From NCBI GenBank assembly GCA_002943765.1, contig PQWQ01000018.1, positions 767,501-831,500 of the forward strand: 64,000 nucleotides of DNA, given 5' to 3'. Position numbers and translations under genes: made by a program. Below the pieces are notes generated by a model that made no database searches, was not told the origin of the DNA, and saw only the letters and a program-made list of their open reading frames with translations. Positions 40,801-53,200 of this stretch are shown in pieces (within the stretch, counting starts at the first letter, position 1; every line of letters starts with the position of its first letter). This DNA is from Psoroptes ovis. Its lineage: Eukaryota; Arthropoda; Arachnida; Sarcoptiformes; Psoroptidae.

Positions 40801-43800
40801 GTTTCGCTCCTTCTTCAGCTTTGAAATCGTCTAAATTAATAAATAAATCACAAATAAAACAAGACATGTAGCAATATACATTCACTTTAAATACTAAAAT
40901 AAATTTTACCGTCAAAATTAAGACTAATTGTAGCGTTACTTTCACCAAGATCGTTTTTGGCAATTACTTTATATTTGCCAGCATCTTCAACAACGATTTG
41001 TTCAATAATAAGCGCTGATTTATATAAATGTCTTTGTAATGTTTCTAATTCAGTTCGATATCGGCCAATTGGTTGTATAAGAACACCGTTATAATACCAA
41101 GTAACTGCTGGTCGTGGTTCAGATAATATTACACATTCAAAATGTATACGACGAAATTCTTTATCTAGTTCAGCGATCCAAGGTTTTTTCTTGAATGTTG
41201 GAGATATGCCGTCAATTTCACTGATTTGAAATGAATTAAATAAGATAACGATTATTAATTAATGAATTATGATTTATCAAGGGTTTAATCAATGACACAA
41301 GATGGTATTCCAGAATTTTATGAAACCAAATTTAGAAACAATTATCGAACATACACTTGGATACAGTTTTGTTCAAGATTCGAATAAATAAATGGACAAA
41401 ATCAAACTAATCTTGATCAATAAATCAATGAATCGATACGAATGATGATAGCTGATGAATTTAAATCAAAATTAAACTCAATTTAATTGTAGAAATAAAT
41501 ATAATTGAAAGGCACACAAATGCACACACACAAAACGAAGATGATATGTGATAAAAGCACACACAAAGATTTATGGACGCACACAATTAAATTTAAATGA
41601 ATTTGAAAAAATGAAATGAAAATTTGAAATATTGATCATCAATAAATAATGAAGCACCACCACAATCAAATGGTCAAATGAATCAAATGAATTCTTGTTA
41701 TTAATGGGTACACAGATTAGTTAAAATTGCAGATTAATTAGATGGATTTTTTTGTTGCTTTGCTATTTATAATATATTAATATTATTAACAAAACAAAAC
41801 AAAGGTCAACAAAATTATGGCAATAATGAAAATGAACGAAAAATAAATCGAAAACGATTGATTATTGTTTTTGTTTGTTTAGACTGAAAATGAAACAAAT
41901 ATTTCGTTGAATTGAATTGAACAAACAAACAAAAAGGTGTTACAAAAGAGAGGAGCGAAATTATTCTTTTTGAAAATGAGCCGAATTCGCAATCAAAAGG
42001 AGCAAGAAGAGCGCCGAGGCCACCATTCATTTTATTGATTATGATTTTTTTTTTTTGGTGGCGGCGGCGGCGGTTTGTGGTATTCGGGTTGTACGACGAT
42101 TGGCAATCGCAAATATTTTTTTTTTAGGTAAAAATTATCATCATCAGCATCAGCATCATTGAATCACATATTCAAGAATCGTTAGAGGATAATAATAGGC
42201 CAAATTTTAAAAAACAAAAAAAAAAAAAAAAACAACATTCCACCACCGCCACCGCCATCAACAACAACACCACCACCACTACTATGAATATAAACACCCA
42301 TAAACAGTAACAAGAATATTCTCCTAATTGGGAGTAAAATAGGTGAAAAATTTAAATCAATTTACCACCACCACCATTGCCACCATCATCCACCACTTCC
42401 ATTTCGATATTTGGATGTAATATTCAGTTCGGGGCATCATTCAAATCATGTATTCAACAAGTGAAACATATAGAGTGAAATACCTTTGAATTCATATTCT
42501 TATGGGCGTTCATCGCCAAAGAATCAAAAATAAAAATAACCGAACATATTTTTTCTACTTGTTTTGGTCTGATTGGTGTGTGTGTGTGTTTGTGTTTCGA
42601 AAAACATCCCGAAAATAGATTCATTTGTTAGATACATATGAATGAAAACATATTGTTGTTGTGTATGTTTACGACCAACGAGGTATATTGCTATGGCTGT
42701 TTGTTTGTTCTATTTGTTCTGTAGAAATGTGATGATCTAACGAAATATGTAATTCGAAAATAGTAACAAACAAATACAAACAGAATTCGTTTGTTTGTTT
42801 GTTAATTCAGTTCTTGAAGCTAGTCAATCATTGAGATATTCATTCGAATATTCATTCATTCATTTATTTATTCATAATCATATCATTATCATCATCGGCA
42901 TCAACATAATCGTTGTTATTTGATGATGATGATGATGACGATGATGATATCGTTTATGGTAAGCAAGCATGGAGGAGTTCGATAAGGAGTAGACCAATAA
43001 TAGGCCAATGACGGTGGTTGATCGATTATGATTCTGGTGGCGGTGATTTTCGTTTCGCACCGATTTCGATCGAATGCATTCTTTTTACAGTAGGGTAAAA
43101 ATGAAATATGGACGCATTTCAAGCTCATTCCATAGGTTTCGGTGATTTATTAAACAAGATTTGAAGAATGTAAACAAGTAAATAATCAAATTTGATTGAT
43201 GTGTTTGTGCGATTTGTCTTAATGATATTCTTCATTCAATCATTATTCTTTGTCCTTTGAATTTAATGTATTTTTTTTTTCGGTTGCAATAAATTGTGAA
43301 GAATAAGCAAAAATTGAAATAAAAATTCCTTAACAGTCAATATTAATGCGATTTGTTTGTTTGTTTATTTATTTGTTTTTGAACGTCAAAAGAATTTATG
43401 TTCAAAAGGAATTTTTCCACAAAGAATTTCGATTTGAAGCATCAAAAAAAATAATGAATGATAATCATGAATTAATAATGACAAGTAAACCGTTATAATA
43501 TCACTGAAATCAACAAGCAACAAGGGTGAGAAAATATGAAAATGAAAAGATCACCTTTACTGCATAATTGTGTATAGTGAAATGTATTATTATTGCCCTT
43601 CAAACCCGTTAAGCACTGTGGAGCTATGATTCTTTGTTTTTTTTTGTTTTTTTGTTTTTGCTGATTTTCTTCACTCTTTTTTTAGCAAAATCTTCTACTG
43701 TAAGCCAAGAAAATCTTGAAGAATATTCTTCGAGAATCGAGAATCGAAAAATGTTCTAAGAAAAATTGAAGAATATAAAAGAATATTTTACATTATAACA

Positions 43801-46365
43801 ATATTCAAAGAATATTCTTGAATTGTAAACAAACAAACAAACAAACAAACGAAAAACAAATTTCAGTCTGTTTGTTTGTTTGTTTAAAATGTTTTCTTTT
43901 TATATGAAAATTAATAAATATTAATTACTATTACAATCGTTAATAATAATTATAATATAAGAATATATATATTATGATCAACGCAAATGTGAATAGAAAT
44001 ATAAGTAAATTGAATGAATTTGAAATTTGAAATTTAACTTGAAATTTTACTTTGAATTTTTAGTTTTAAAATAAAATAAAATTTCTCCAAAAGAAAAAAA
44101 TATTTAAAAATAAATAAATTCATTTTTAGTTGTCCGAAAAGTTTTGTTTCAATTTTCGATAGAATTTGCATTGAATAATGCGATAAAACTTATTGGACAA
44201 CGACAACAAATCAAATTGAATAAATAGAAAAAAACATGAACATAAATCACTGTTCTGAAAAAATATAGATCAAGAATACATTTTTGTTTACTTGTTATTC
44301 ATTCATTCATTCATTCATTTTGTTTATTTATTTACATTTCATACTGATGAAATTGATTTCATTCGAAAAAATAAATAGAAAAAAAACTAAATTAAAATTA
44401 ATTTCGTTGAATTTTCAATGATAAATATTCAATAAACTCCGTGAATTCAAAGATATACATAGGCAAAGATATCAAACTGATGATCGATTTAATTTTGATC
44501 TAAATACTAGTGATCTTAACCTATATTTATCTTATTGGATTATCGGTTGCTTGTTTTTATTTTTAATCCGTTCTCTACCTGCTTTATTGAACTTTCTTGA
44601 TCATTGGCAGTACATCAGTTTGACGATATTTTCTCTCATGATCTATAGTTTAATTTAAATTTGAAATAATCAAAAACAAATCATTCAAACTAATTAATTC
44701 ATTTCAATTATGAAATTCATATTGATTCAGTTTCGAATTTCAGCTTTAACCGTTAGCACTCGAGGCATTTACAGCGCAAGCGAGCCAACAGCTCGACGAT
44801 TTTTCAGACTCATGTAAAATGGTGACTGAGGGGCGCCTATGGAACTGCTGCATTACATCTTATGGTGAGTGATGCTCACTGCTAGAGTTTTAAGGGTTAA
44901 TACTATTTTCAAATTCGTTTATGTATTTTAAATGAATTCCATTGAATTGAAATTTATAATTATTCAATATAAGAGACATTATGGATATGAATTTCAATTA
45001 GAATATTCACTATTCAATCAAAAATTCTTCAATGTAATATCATTTCAAATCATTTCATTTGTTTTTTATTCAATTAAAATCAAAATTTTAAAAATACTAA
45101 TGAATAAAGAAACAGAAGCAACAAAACAACAAGAATTATTTTTAGATTTAAAAATTTAATAAAAATAATCATTATTATTATTATTATTATTATTCAAGAA
45201 AGAATATTCTTTGAATTTGAATAATTAAAACTTTTCAAAAAATAAGAATTACATACACAAACACACATATTCTTCAAGATTTTCTATAATAGAAATCATT
45301 GAAATTCTTCATTATTATTATTTCTACATTCTACACAATGAATTGTAGCTATGTACATTTGAATATGTTCATTCAAATGCTGCATATAATCAATGCATAA
45401 TGTTTTTTTGTTTGCTTGACACGAATACATTTCTATTCATTCAATTCATTCATTCATTCATCTAATGTGTTGTTTTGTTTTATTTGATTTGATTCTTTTT
45501 TTTGAGTATACTTTATGATGATTATGATAATCATTAGAAAGAATTTTTATTTCAAATTCTTTAAGTAATAAACAAACAGAAGAAATTTTTAGAAGAAATC
45601 TGCTGTGAATTCTAGAAAATGAAAGAAATCGTCTCTTTACGATTTCTTTTGCTCAAGAATTTCTTTGATTCAAATATCAAGCAAATGCAAGCAATTTGAT
45701 GCGTCCTCTGATGGATATTTTTTCGAATAAAATCAAGCGATTCTTAAAGAATTTTGAAGAAATTCCAAATAATTTGAAGAATTTTGAGAAATTTGAAAAA
45801 AATTTAAATTTCAAAAAGTTCAAACTACGAACAACAGATGGCAGCACTTGCTCCGATTTTTCAAACAAATTTTTTTTTTTGAAAATTGAAATGAAAAAAA
45901 TTTTTGAAATGAACCAACAAACTTACCTTGATTTAGGTTGATCAGCAGCTAAAGAAGTGAATATTCAAAATGGAAAAAAAGAAAAATGATAATTAGAATA
46001 ATTCGATTTCCTTCGATGTAATTTAAATGCAAATACTTACGATCAAAATTCAATTTGATTGATGCTGAAACTTCACCCATTAAATTTTTTGCATGAATAC
46101 GATACATTCCTGCATCAGTTTCATAAACATCATTCATTTCAAGTGTAGCAATATAATGATGTGGTTTTGTTGTCGGATAAATTCCATAAGTGATACGAAA
46201 TTCATGTCCATTACGGATGAATACATTATTACGATACCATTGTATTTCTGGTTTTGGAATGGCATTCAATTCACATTCAAACACTAAACGATTACCATCT
46301 TCTTCTTCACGTATTTTCGGTTTAACCGTAAACGTTGGTGGCATTTCAATTTCACCTCGAGACAT
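13818..46365 (-). CDS. twitchin (bt/unc-22 homologue): twitchin/projectin, giant sarcomeric Ig-FnIII protein kinase
   Basis: Complete gene. Coding exons (minus): 46365-46041, 45948-45927, 41220-40910, 40830-40186, 40122-39098, 39027-36933, 36858-36722, 36660-35832, 35762-35400, 35332-27398, 27327-15049, 14987-14700, 14639-14508, 14448-14251, 14183-14070, 14005-13818. All junctions are GT-AG and in phase; the total is 26,886 nt and about 8,961 residues. Order: eight Ig; a basic linker with K-K-L-S-I-K-K-P repeats (about 930-1272); five or six more Ig; a long run of FnIII-FnIII-Ig super-repeats; then FnIII, kinase (about 7890-8155) and five Ig, with a Ser-rich linker after the second of these. 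By hand I count about 39 Ig and 39 FnIII, the insect projectin number. Twitchin lies along muscle thick filaments; its kinase, held by flanking inhibitory tails, responds to stretch or Ca2+ sensors. Most introns are 59-79 nt; only the second is long (4.7 kb). Confidence 0.96.
15049..15715 (-). other. twitchin: Ser/Tyr-rich linker between C-terminal Ig domains, with S-G-R-Q-S-P repeats
   Basis: About residues 8435-8655, between the second and third Ig domains after the kinase. It has a high content of Ser, Tyr, Thr, Arg and Pro and no fold signature. Three tandem units of the form Y-(L/I)-S-G-R-Q-S-P lie at about 15195-15310, and many S-P and T-P pairs suggest proline-directed phosphorylation. 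It ends with an R-P-R-K-S-L basic site just before the exon boundary. The repeat is seen directly in the sequence; any regulatory role is inference. Confidence 0.8.
16551..17352 (-). other. twitchin: serine/threonine kinase domain (MLCK/titin-kinase type)
   Basis: About residues 7890-8155 of twitchin. All catalytic features are present: glycine loop G-V-G-A-F-G; lysine in F-A-A-K-F-I; catalytic loop H-L-D-I-K-P-E-N (the H-L-D form usual for twitchin instead of H-R-D); D-F-G-L; A-P-E; W-A-C-G-V-L-T-Y-V-L-L-S-G. It should therefore be an active kinase. A basic, acidic and Tyr-rich linker (D-Y-D-S-T, then N-E-S-V-Y-D-Y-Y-D) precedes it. A tail with Y-P-S-W-D and I-A-N-Y-S-S-L-S-K-L follows, matching the autoinhibitory C-terminal tail of C. 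elegans twitchin. One FnIII lies upstream and Ig domains follow, as in all twitchins. Confidence 0.95.
27398..35332 (-). other. twitchin giant exon 10 (7.9 kb)
   Basis: A 7,935-nt exon made almost wholly of the regular FnIII-FnIII-Ig super-repeat: 18 FnIII modules in nine pairs, separated by Ig modules that begin (L/A)-x-P-x-I-D-R-T-N-L. The units are similar enough at DNA level that strings such as ATTGGTGCACCACCATC recur in almost every unit, so the region is a tandem repeat at about 0.9-kb spacing. The first Ig is split by the intron 35333-35399. Confidence 0.9.
37250..38565 (-). other. twitchin: K-K-L-S-I-K-K-P repeat linker and R-R-x-S cluster (intrinsically disordered)
   Basis: In exon 6, between the eighth and ninth Ig domains. 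About ten copies of (K/R)-(K/R)-(L/I/V)-S-I-(K/R) lie between 37543 and 38562 (residues about 930-1272), spaced by Ala/Pro/Glu-rich stretches such as P-A-E-E-E-K-P. Two copies read exactly R-R-I-S or R-R-L-S. They are followed (37250-37510) by R-R-D-S, R-R-S-S, R-R-G-S (twice) and R-R-A-S. All fit the basophilic PKA/PKG consensus. A flexible, charged P-E-V-K-like spring is expected in this position of projectin. Phosphorylation is inference. Confidence 0.85.
44126..44203. mobile_element. degraded mariner-type palindromic element, copy 2
   Basis: Begins TTAGTTGTCCGAAAAGTTTT and ends AAAACTTATTGGACAACGA, an imperfect inverted repeat about 78 bp long matching the termini of the 80-bp elements at 10894, 56282 and 59546. 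The end has decayed (CGA in place of CCTAA). It lies in twitchin intron 2. Confidence 0.5.
44746..44900. mobile_element. possible piggyBac-type MITE flanked by TTAA
   Basis: TTAA at 44746-44749 is followed by CCGTTAGCACTCGAGGC. The right end reads ...GAGTTTTAAGGG then TTAA at 44897-44900, so both termini start CC-x-TTA and carry ACTC a few bases in. TTAA duplications are the mark of piggyBac elements. The 155-bp segment is much richer in G+C than the surrounding intron and contains no ORF. The inverted repeats are imperfect, so the call is tentative. Confidence 0.4.
45927..45948 (-). other. twitchin 22-nt microexon
   Basis: CTTCTTTAG|CTGC...TCAAG|GTAAGT: a 22-nt exon flanked by a strong acceptor and a consensus donor. 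Exon 1 ends in phase 1 and exon 3 starts in phase 2, and 22 nt is exactly what restores the frame, giving P-A-D-Q-P-K-S-S between Ig1 and Ig2. Skipping it would shift the frame, so it should be constitutive. Confidence 0.85.
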
Positions 46366-49300
46366 TTTTGATTATTTTTTTCTTTTGATTCTTTATATCT
46401 TCAAATTTAAGATTGTTGATTGATGTTAATCGATGTCAATCGATTAATTTGATTCATTAATTAATCAATTAATTAAAATTAACCATTCAAACATTTAAAA
46501 TAAAAACAAAATTAATCAATCAATTAATAATCACATTAATTGATAATGGCCAAAGTTTGCCGAATTAAAAAAAAATTGTAAAAAACGTTGAAAATAATTT
46601 CATCAAGTTCATAGGTCAAGTTTGATTTCAGTGACCGAAAAACAATATGAAAACACGTACAAAACGCACACACACGCACACACACGCTTATGAATAAACA
46701 AAGACAATATTCAGTTATTAACAATGATTAACACAAAAGTCAATGATAATTTTTATTCGTTGTATGTCTCTGTGTATGTGTGTTTGGTAATGACCAAAGA
46801 TAATGGGACATACAATGAATACAATGAATGGTGATGCATGTGCATAAATTACAAAAATACAGATCATAATAACACATGCAATACACACACACGCTTGCAC
46901 ACTTAAAGTACAAACACACACATGCATAAAATTTTAAAAAAACTAAAAGGAAAAACAACAGTTATTTGGTATTTAAAGAGTTAAAATAATAATTGATTAT
47001 TATTATTACCATCATTATAATAGTTGATGGCTGTTTATTTTGATTATTTTTATTATCCTTTTTTAAAAAATATTGCAATCATCTTTGAATAATTTGTTCG
47101 CTTAACTAAAAACAATAATACATAGATACATGTATTCGGATTTTTACATTCATTCAGGGTTGTTCGTATATATTCATTCATTGGTGAATGTCGTCTTGAA
47201 TTAAGAGGATATGAATGCATATGGTTGTAGGATGTCTTGGCGACAAATATCAGAATTCTATTCTATTTTTTGTTTGTTTGCATATATTCAATCATCATCA
47301 TCATCTTCATCACAATACATACGTCAAAAAATAATAATGTCAACGACGACAAAAACCATTCAAGTCACACAATAAGAATTCAAAAGGAATAATTAGGCCA
47401 ATCGTCATTTCATCACATCATAATCGACTTACGACGACAACGACAGCGATGTATGTATTCGTTTAACTTAAAGAATTTAAATGAAAGAATAAGAATAAGA
47501 ATAATAAGAATCGAAAATCAAAATTCTTCGAATGCCGCATTCTTTAAAATTTTAAAGTTTAAATGAATATTATACTGAACATTGTTTGCTGTTTTACTGC
47601 GTTGAATTATGAACATTCAACACTGAATATTCTACATCGAAATATTCAACATCTAAATATTCTACATCTGAATATTCTGCATGTTTTTTCATCAGCAAAG
47701 AAAATATTCTTTATGAGTTTTACCATTTTTACCGTTGGCCAATAACACAATAATACGAGAAACCGATGTTAGAAATATTCATGTTTTTTATGTTTGAATT
47801 CAACAATTCATTATTTACTCTTCATTCACTTTAATTCACCGATTTCATTCTGTATTTCTATGTATATTTGATGCTATTTATAAATTATTCAATTATTCAA
47901 TTAATTAATTAATTAATTGAATCATTTCAATTTCTATGCCTTATTTTTCATATTCAGATTCGTTTTACATATTTTTCGATTCGTACACATTTATTTTTTA
48001 CTTAAAAAATTTCATTTCAATTATTTTGAAATGATGAAATCTTACACCACACATGCACACACGAATCGATGAATTCTTTGAATATTTTTCATTTTTTTCT
48101 CGTCTTGCATCGTCAACGTTGATGCCGGGTCGATGTGAAGAAATCAGGCTTTTAGTCAATCAGCTTCAACCAGTTGAATACCATTCCTTTCGTTTAGCTG
48201 TTCGTTGATGTGAAATAATCAACAAATAATAGGATTGATTAATGATAATTTTCTTTTTTTCGCTCAATCTATCTATCATCGATCCGTACACACATATACA
48301 CAAATACACATTGATCCTCAATTCACACTCATATGTGTACTTATAGCATCATCGATTTGAATAAATTTGAAAATTTCTAAATCAATTTAAATGATTTATG
48401 TTGTTTGGTATTGATGAGTTGATGCATCATTTGCATCGTTCGGATAATCATTCGATAATCCTTTGAAACCGAGATAAAAATCAAATCATTGAATGACATT
48501 AACACTTTCTATGATTAATAGTAAGATATTAAGGCTTGTAACGGGTATAGCCTTTGGTTAAAAGGGTAAATTTGTTTTTTTATTTATTTATTCTAATTTT
48601 TGTTGGTTTTAATCTTTTTCCTCTTTCCTCATTTAAATTAGTTGAAATTTTAATGCCTGATCATTAGGAGATTATCATTTAATTTAATGGCAAGATTTTT
48701 TTTTTTTTTGATAATTTGATTTGATTTAATAATATTAAATCATTCATCCAAAGTTAAAATGAATATTTGCATAATCAAGAAGTATTTGAATAATTTAATA
48801 TCAGAAAAAATGCGAAAAACTTTCAAAAAACACCAACAGATGGCGTTCGTCTGCAAAATTTTCATTTTCAAAATTCAAAATCATGGAAAAAATGAAATTA
48901 AAATCAATTTTTACCTTCCTGAAACTTTAATTTTACCTGACATGATGAGAGAGTTGTATAAGCCATGAGCTAGTCATAAGCTCATGAATGCACACGAAGA
49001 TTATACGGCAAAAACATATCACACACATAAAAAGACACACGCACAGATTTAAATAATTAATTACCACGATTAACGGTGTTTGGTCATTTAATATATGTAT
49101 TTGATATACGAAGATAATCATAAATAATAATCGTAAAGATAATATTAAAACAATGAATTTATTTGTTGTTGTTGCTGTTGTTGTTTATTGTTGTTGTTGT
49201 CATGTAATTAATAATTTAAATCTCTGAAAAATATTTTTATTCAACTTTGAATGATGAATGATAATGTTTGATGTATGTGTGTATGGTGTACGATAACGTA

Positions 49301-50240
49301 CAACAACAACAATGAAAATTTTGTAAATTTGTGAATGGTCCTTAAACACATAGGACATTGCACTCTGATTTCATTTTTGGTTTTTTTTAAATCTGCGATT
49401 AACATTTATCAGCAGATAATCAATTATGATGAAGGGTACCTTTGAATACCCTTAGAGCTTTGGACACCTTGTACCATTGTATGGATTTGGACACCTTTGG
49501 ATACCTCATATCTCTGGATAGACAAACGATATCAACAGCGACATGTTTCAACCTGGAACATACAATAATCTCTGAAATTTCTAAGGCCAAAAGCTATTAC
49601 CCTTAATACCTTAATACCAGGATTAATCCAAATTATTTTTCTCAAACATTTTTCACCGAATAAATAAATAAATTTATTTAAGATTTTGTATTAATTCGTG
49701 TAAATTTAAATATATTTATGAGGCTGTGTTTGTGTGTGTGAATAATTTTATAATTTAAAATTTATATCAAATCATGATATCAAAATAATGATATTTTAAA
49801 AATTTTCAAGCTATTTTACAGGTATAAAAATCATTATCATAGATTTGAATTTGAAAATTATTCAGTGTTATAATTGTAATTCGTTTTGTATATGTTTATG
49901 TGTAAGTGTTTGTGTGAGTGATGTAACATTACACACCATTGATCGATTTAAATGATAATAATAATAATAATAATAAACAATTGAATACAAAATTTGGTCA
50001 GATTAATATAATAATAGAAGAAAAGATAATAGAAAGATATCAAACAAATACAAATCAGAAATAAATCGGAGATAAAAAAAAAACCTTGAGAAATTTCAAA
50101 TTGGAATTAAATTAAATTGAATTTAAATTGAATTGAATTGAATATATAAACATGGATTATCACAAATTCGAATGTTTTTTTTTCTGTTCGGTCAGCCGAA
50201 GATGTAAAATGGTCTTCGGTTACCTTCGAAAATATTAATA
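46366..50240. other. intergenic region, twitchin 5' flank and cadherin 3' flank
   Basis: About 3.9 kb of AT-rich DNA with CA/TG runs (46660-46690, 46870-46920), CAACAA and GTTGTT tracts (49160-49200) and ATTA repeats. It must hold the twitchin promoter, probably with a spliced leader exon because no clear promoter adjoins the ATG. A CAACAGATGGCG core lies at 48834 and inverted termini flank 48528-49611 (see findings). No convincing gene is visible. Confidence 0.5.
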
Positions 50241-53200
50241 TCAAAAATAAACAGTCAAATCGGGCAACACTGCCGTCGTTGATGATGATGATGATGGATC
50301 ATGATTGTTCATTGAGTGTTTGTAATGTGATAGTGGTGGTGGTGGTGGTGGCTGTGTGATCATCGTCGTCGTCGTTGGTGATGTTGTTGCTGCTGCCGAA
50401 TTCGTCAATGGACTATTATTATGATGATTATTATTGTTGTTGTTGTTGTTATTGTTCGTAATCACCGGATAATGTGGTGTTTGATGATGACGAATAGTTG
50501 TGATTGAATTATTTAAATTACAATTTAAATTGTTATTTGAGCTGTTATTACTTGATTGCGTATTATTATGATGTAAATGATAATGGCCATGATGAACATT
50601 GATCATTGATGATGATGATGTTGACGATGTCGATGTTGAACCAGTCAACAAATGGCCACCTAATGTTTTTGTTTTTGTTGCCATTACCATTTGTTGTTGT
50701 TTGATCGATGGGGCCTGAACAATTGAATTACTTGTATATAATTGATCCAGATGATTATTACGTTGTTCATCTTTCCATGTCAATTTTTTTACTCTTCTCG
50801 GTATTGAACCTTGTGGCCATCTTATTACACTAATTCGGGATGCTACAGTACTATTGGTTGTACTATTTTCACAATTTAAATTGCCATTACTCATATCTGA
50901 TGTGCTTGAATCAGAATTTGTTGTTGCTGTTGTTTGTGATGAATGATTGAATTTATTATTATTATTATTTGTGCTAATATTATTATGTAGCTCTTGTGAC
51001 CAACAACATGAATGATCCGAAGAAATGGCACTATCATTTTGTTCAGTTGAACTATTATTACTAATCGTTGCTATCGCGGTAGCTGCTGTTGTGGTTGTTG
51101 TTGCCGCAGCTATAGTTGGAGACATGTTCGATGTTTGTTTGATTTGATTATCATTTTCTAATAATTTCATTTGTTTATTATTATCGCAATAATCATCGCT
51201 TCCATCTGGTGTATCAGGTGATGTTCTTGTTTGTTCAATATAAGGTGTAACTTTTGCCGATCTTTGCATCGATATGACAGATGCTTGAAATATGGAACGT
51301 TTGGGTGATTCATCTTTGCTTGGCCAATGCTGTAGATGTGAATTATGAGCATGAAGATGGTGATGAGAATGAGGATGATGTTGATGCAGTCCAGATAATG
51401 AAAAATCAGATGAAGAAGATGATGATGATGATGCAGATGATGAACTAGTTTGATGATGTTGATGCAGTGTGACTGGTGAACAATTCGATGATCGTCTTGA
51501 TTCGTATTTACGATTTTTCAACACATGCAATGTTAACGCAACGATTATGATGAACAATGTACCTAATAGAACACCTAACACAATCACCAATACAAGGGCA
51601 GTGGAGTTAGTTGATGCAGAGAAAATGTTTGCGGCTGAATGTTGTAAAATGTCTACGGCTGTTGGTGAAATATCAGACGGAGAATCATGTTGATTTTGCT
51701 GCTCTAGCTCGAATAGAAATAATGATTCTAATGTTCTTCCTGAAATTGATTTCAATAAAGCTGGAGCAAATTTAACGACTACCGATGCTGAAGAACTTCT
51801 TGGTGGACTACCACTATCAGTTGCAATCGCAATCATATGACATTCAGTTGTATTGACCAAACGAAGACTACGAATTCGGAGAATACCATCGGAAGATAAG
51901 GCAAATGCTGCAGCATGTGGTCCAGACAATGATAATTGAACTCGATCACCATCATCAGCATCGGATGCTTGCATTTGTCCAATAATTGGCGATGATTTAA
52001 GTCGAGCTTCATTCACATGAAACACATAACTTGATTGTGAGAAAATTGGATCATGTTCATTTACGTTAATTATATCGATAGTTACGCGAGCCAAATCAGT
52101 CTGTCGGCCATCAGTGACCATCACACGAAAAGAGTATCGATGATGTTTTTCATAGTCTAACATTTTGCTGACAATAATTTCGGCAGTATTTTTAATGGTA
52201 AAATATCCTGAAATCGAATGAATGAATGAATGAATTGTATTTTAATTATTATTTTCGATATTTTAATTATAAATTACAGTAAATGATTGATTGTTGCTTA
52301 CCTTCTTCGTCGTCAAGAATTTGAAATCGTAATGGTTGGCCTGATGAGCTACTTGGTCGACTGCTTTGAACTGTTAGCGCAACTTGACCAGGTGGAGTGT
52401 TCTCCAGTAACGAAGTCGAATAGTTGCTATGAAGAAAACGTAATTCAGGCATTATTTGATCTCGTTTACTGACAATTGTCAAAGTGGTCAGAGCATAACG
52501 ATCACGATTGTTCAGCTGAGTTGCACGAATAACAATCACTAATGGCAACGATACTGATGAATGTAATGGACGTTTTAAGCTTACTTGACCATTTTGAGCG
52601 TCAATTTTGAAATAAGAATTTTCGCGACTATCTTCATCTTTCGAATTTAATTCATAGACAATTGGTGATTGTATGCCACGATCTGGATCTTCAGCTTTGA
52701 TCGGTTTTGGTTGCACTTCTAATGGAATGCCAGTCATTTGACCTTCCGAAAGGATTGCTGTATATTTTAAGCATTCGAATCGAGGATTTTGATCATCTGC
52801 ATCGATGACGGTTACATTGACTTTAGTCACAGCAGTGTTCGGTGGATTTCCTTGATCTTGAGCTCGAATCGATATCCAAAAATAAGGCAGTGTTTCATAA
52901 TCTAGTTGACCTGCTAAAATAAGTGTACCTTCCAGGGGTGATGCGAATCTTAACAAATGTGAATATGGTCCAGGTTCAACGTGATATTCGACAGTGGAAT
53001 AAGGGCCAAGTTGATCATTATCAATGGCTCGAATACCAGTCATAACGACCGAACCAACCGAAGTCATTTCACTGATGTTGACTGAATATGGAACATTACC
53101 TTGCCATTCTGGCTTGTTATCATTAGCATCAGTGACCAAAATTCGAATTGGAATTATTATATCATCTTCAGTGTTGGAACCGTCCGAATCATATGACCAA

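Larger units (their letters stand above)
41221..45926 (-). other. twitchin intron 2 (4.7 kb), repeats only
   Basis: The only long intron of the gene. It holds homopolymer and short-motif runs (GGCGGCGGCGG at about 42060, GTTTGTTT/CAAACAAA around 43830-43890, ATT runs near 45175), one degraded mariner-type palindrome (44126-44203), a TTAA-flanked element (44746-44900), and an ACAACAGATGGC core at 45833. No exon is evident. As the first long intron it may carry muscle enhancers, but this is inference. Confidence 0.5.
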
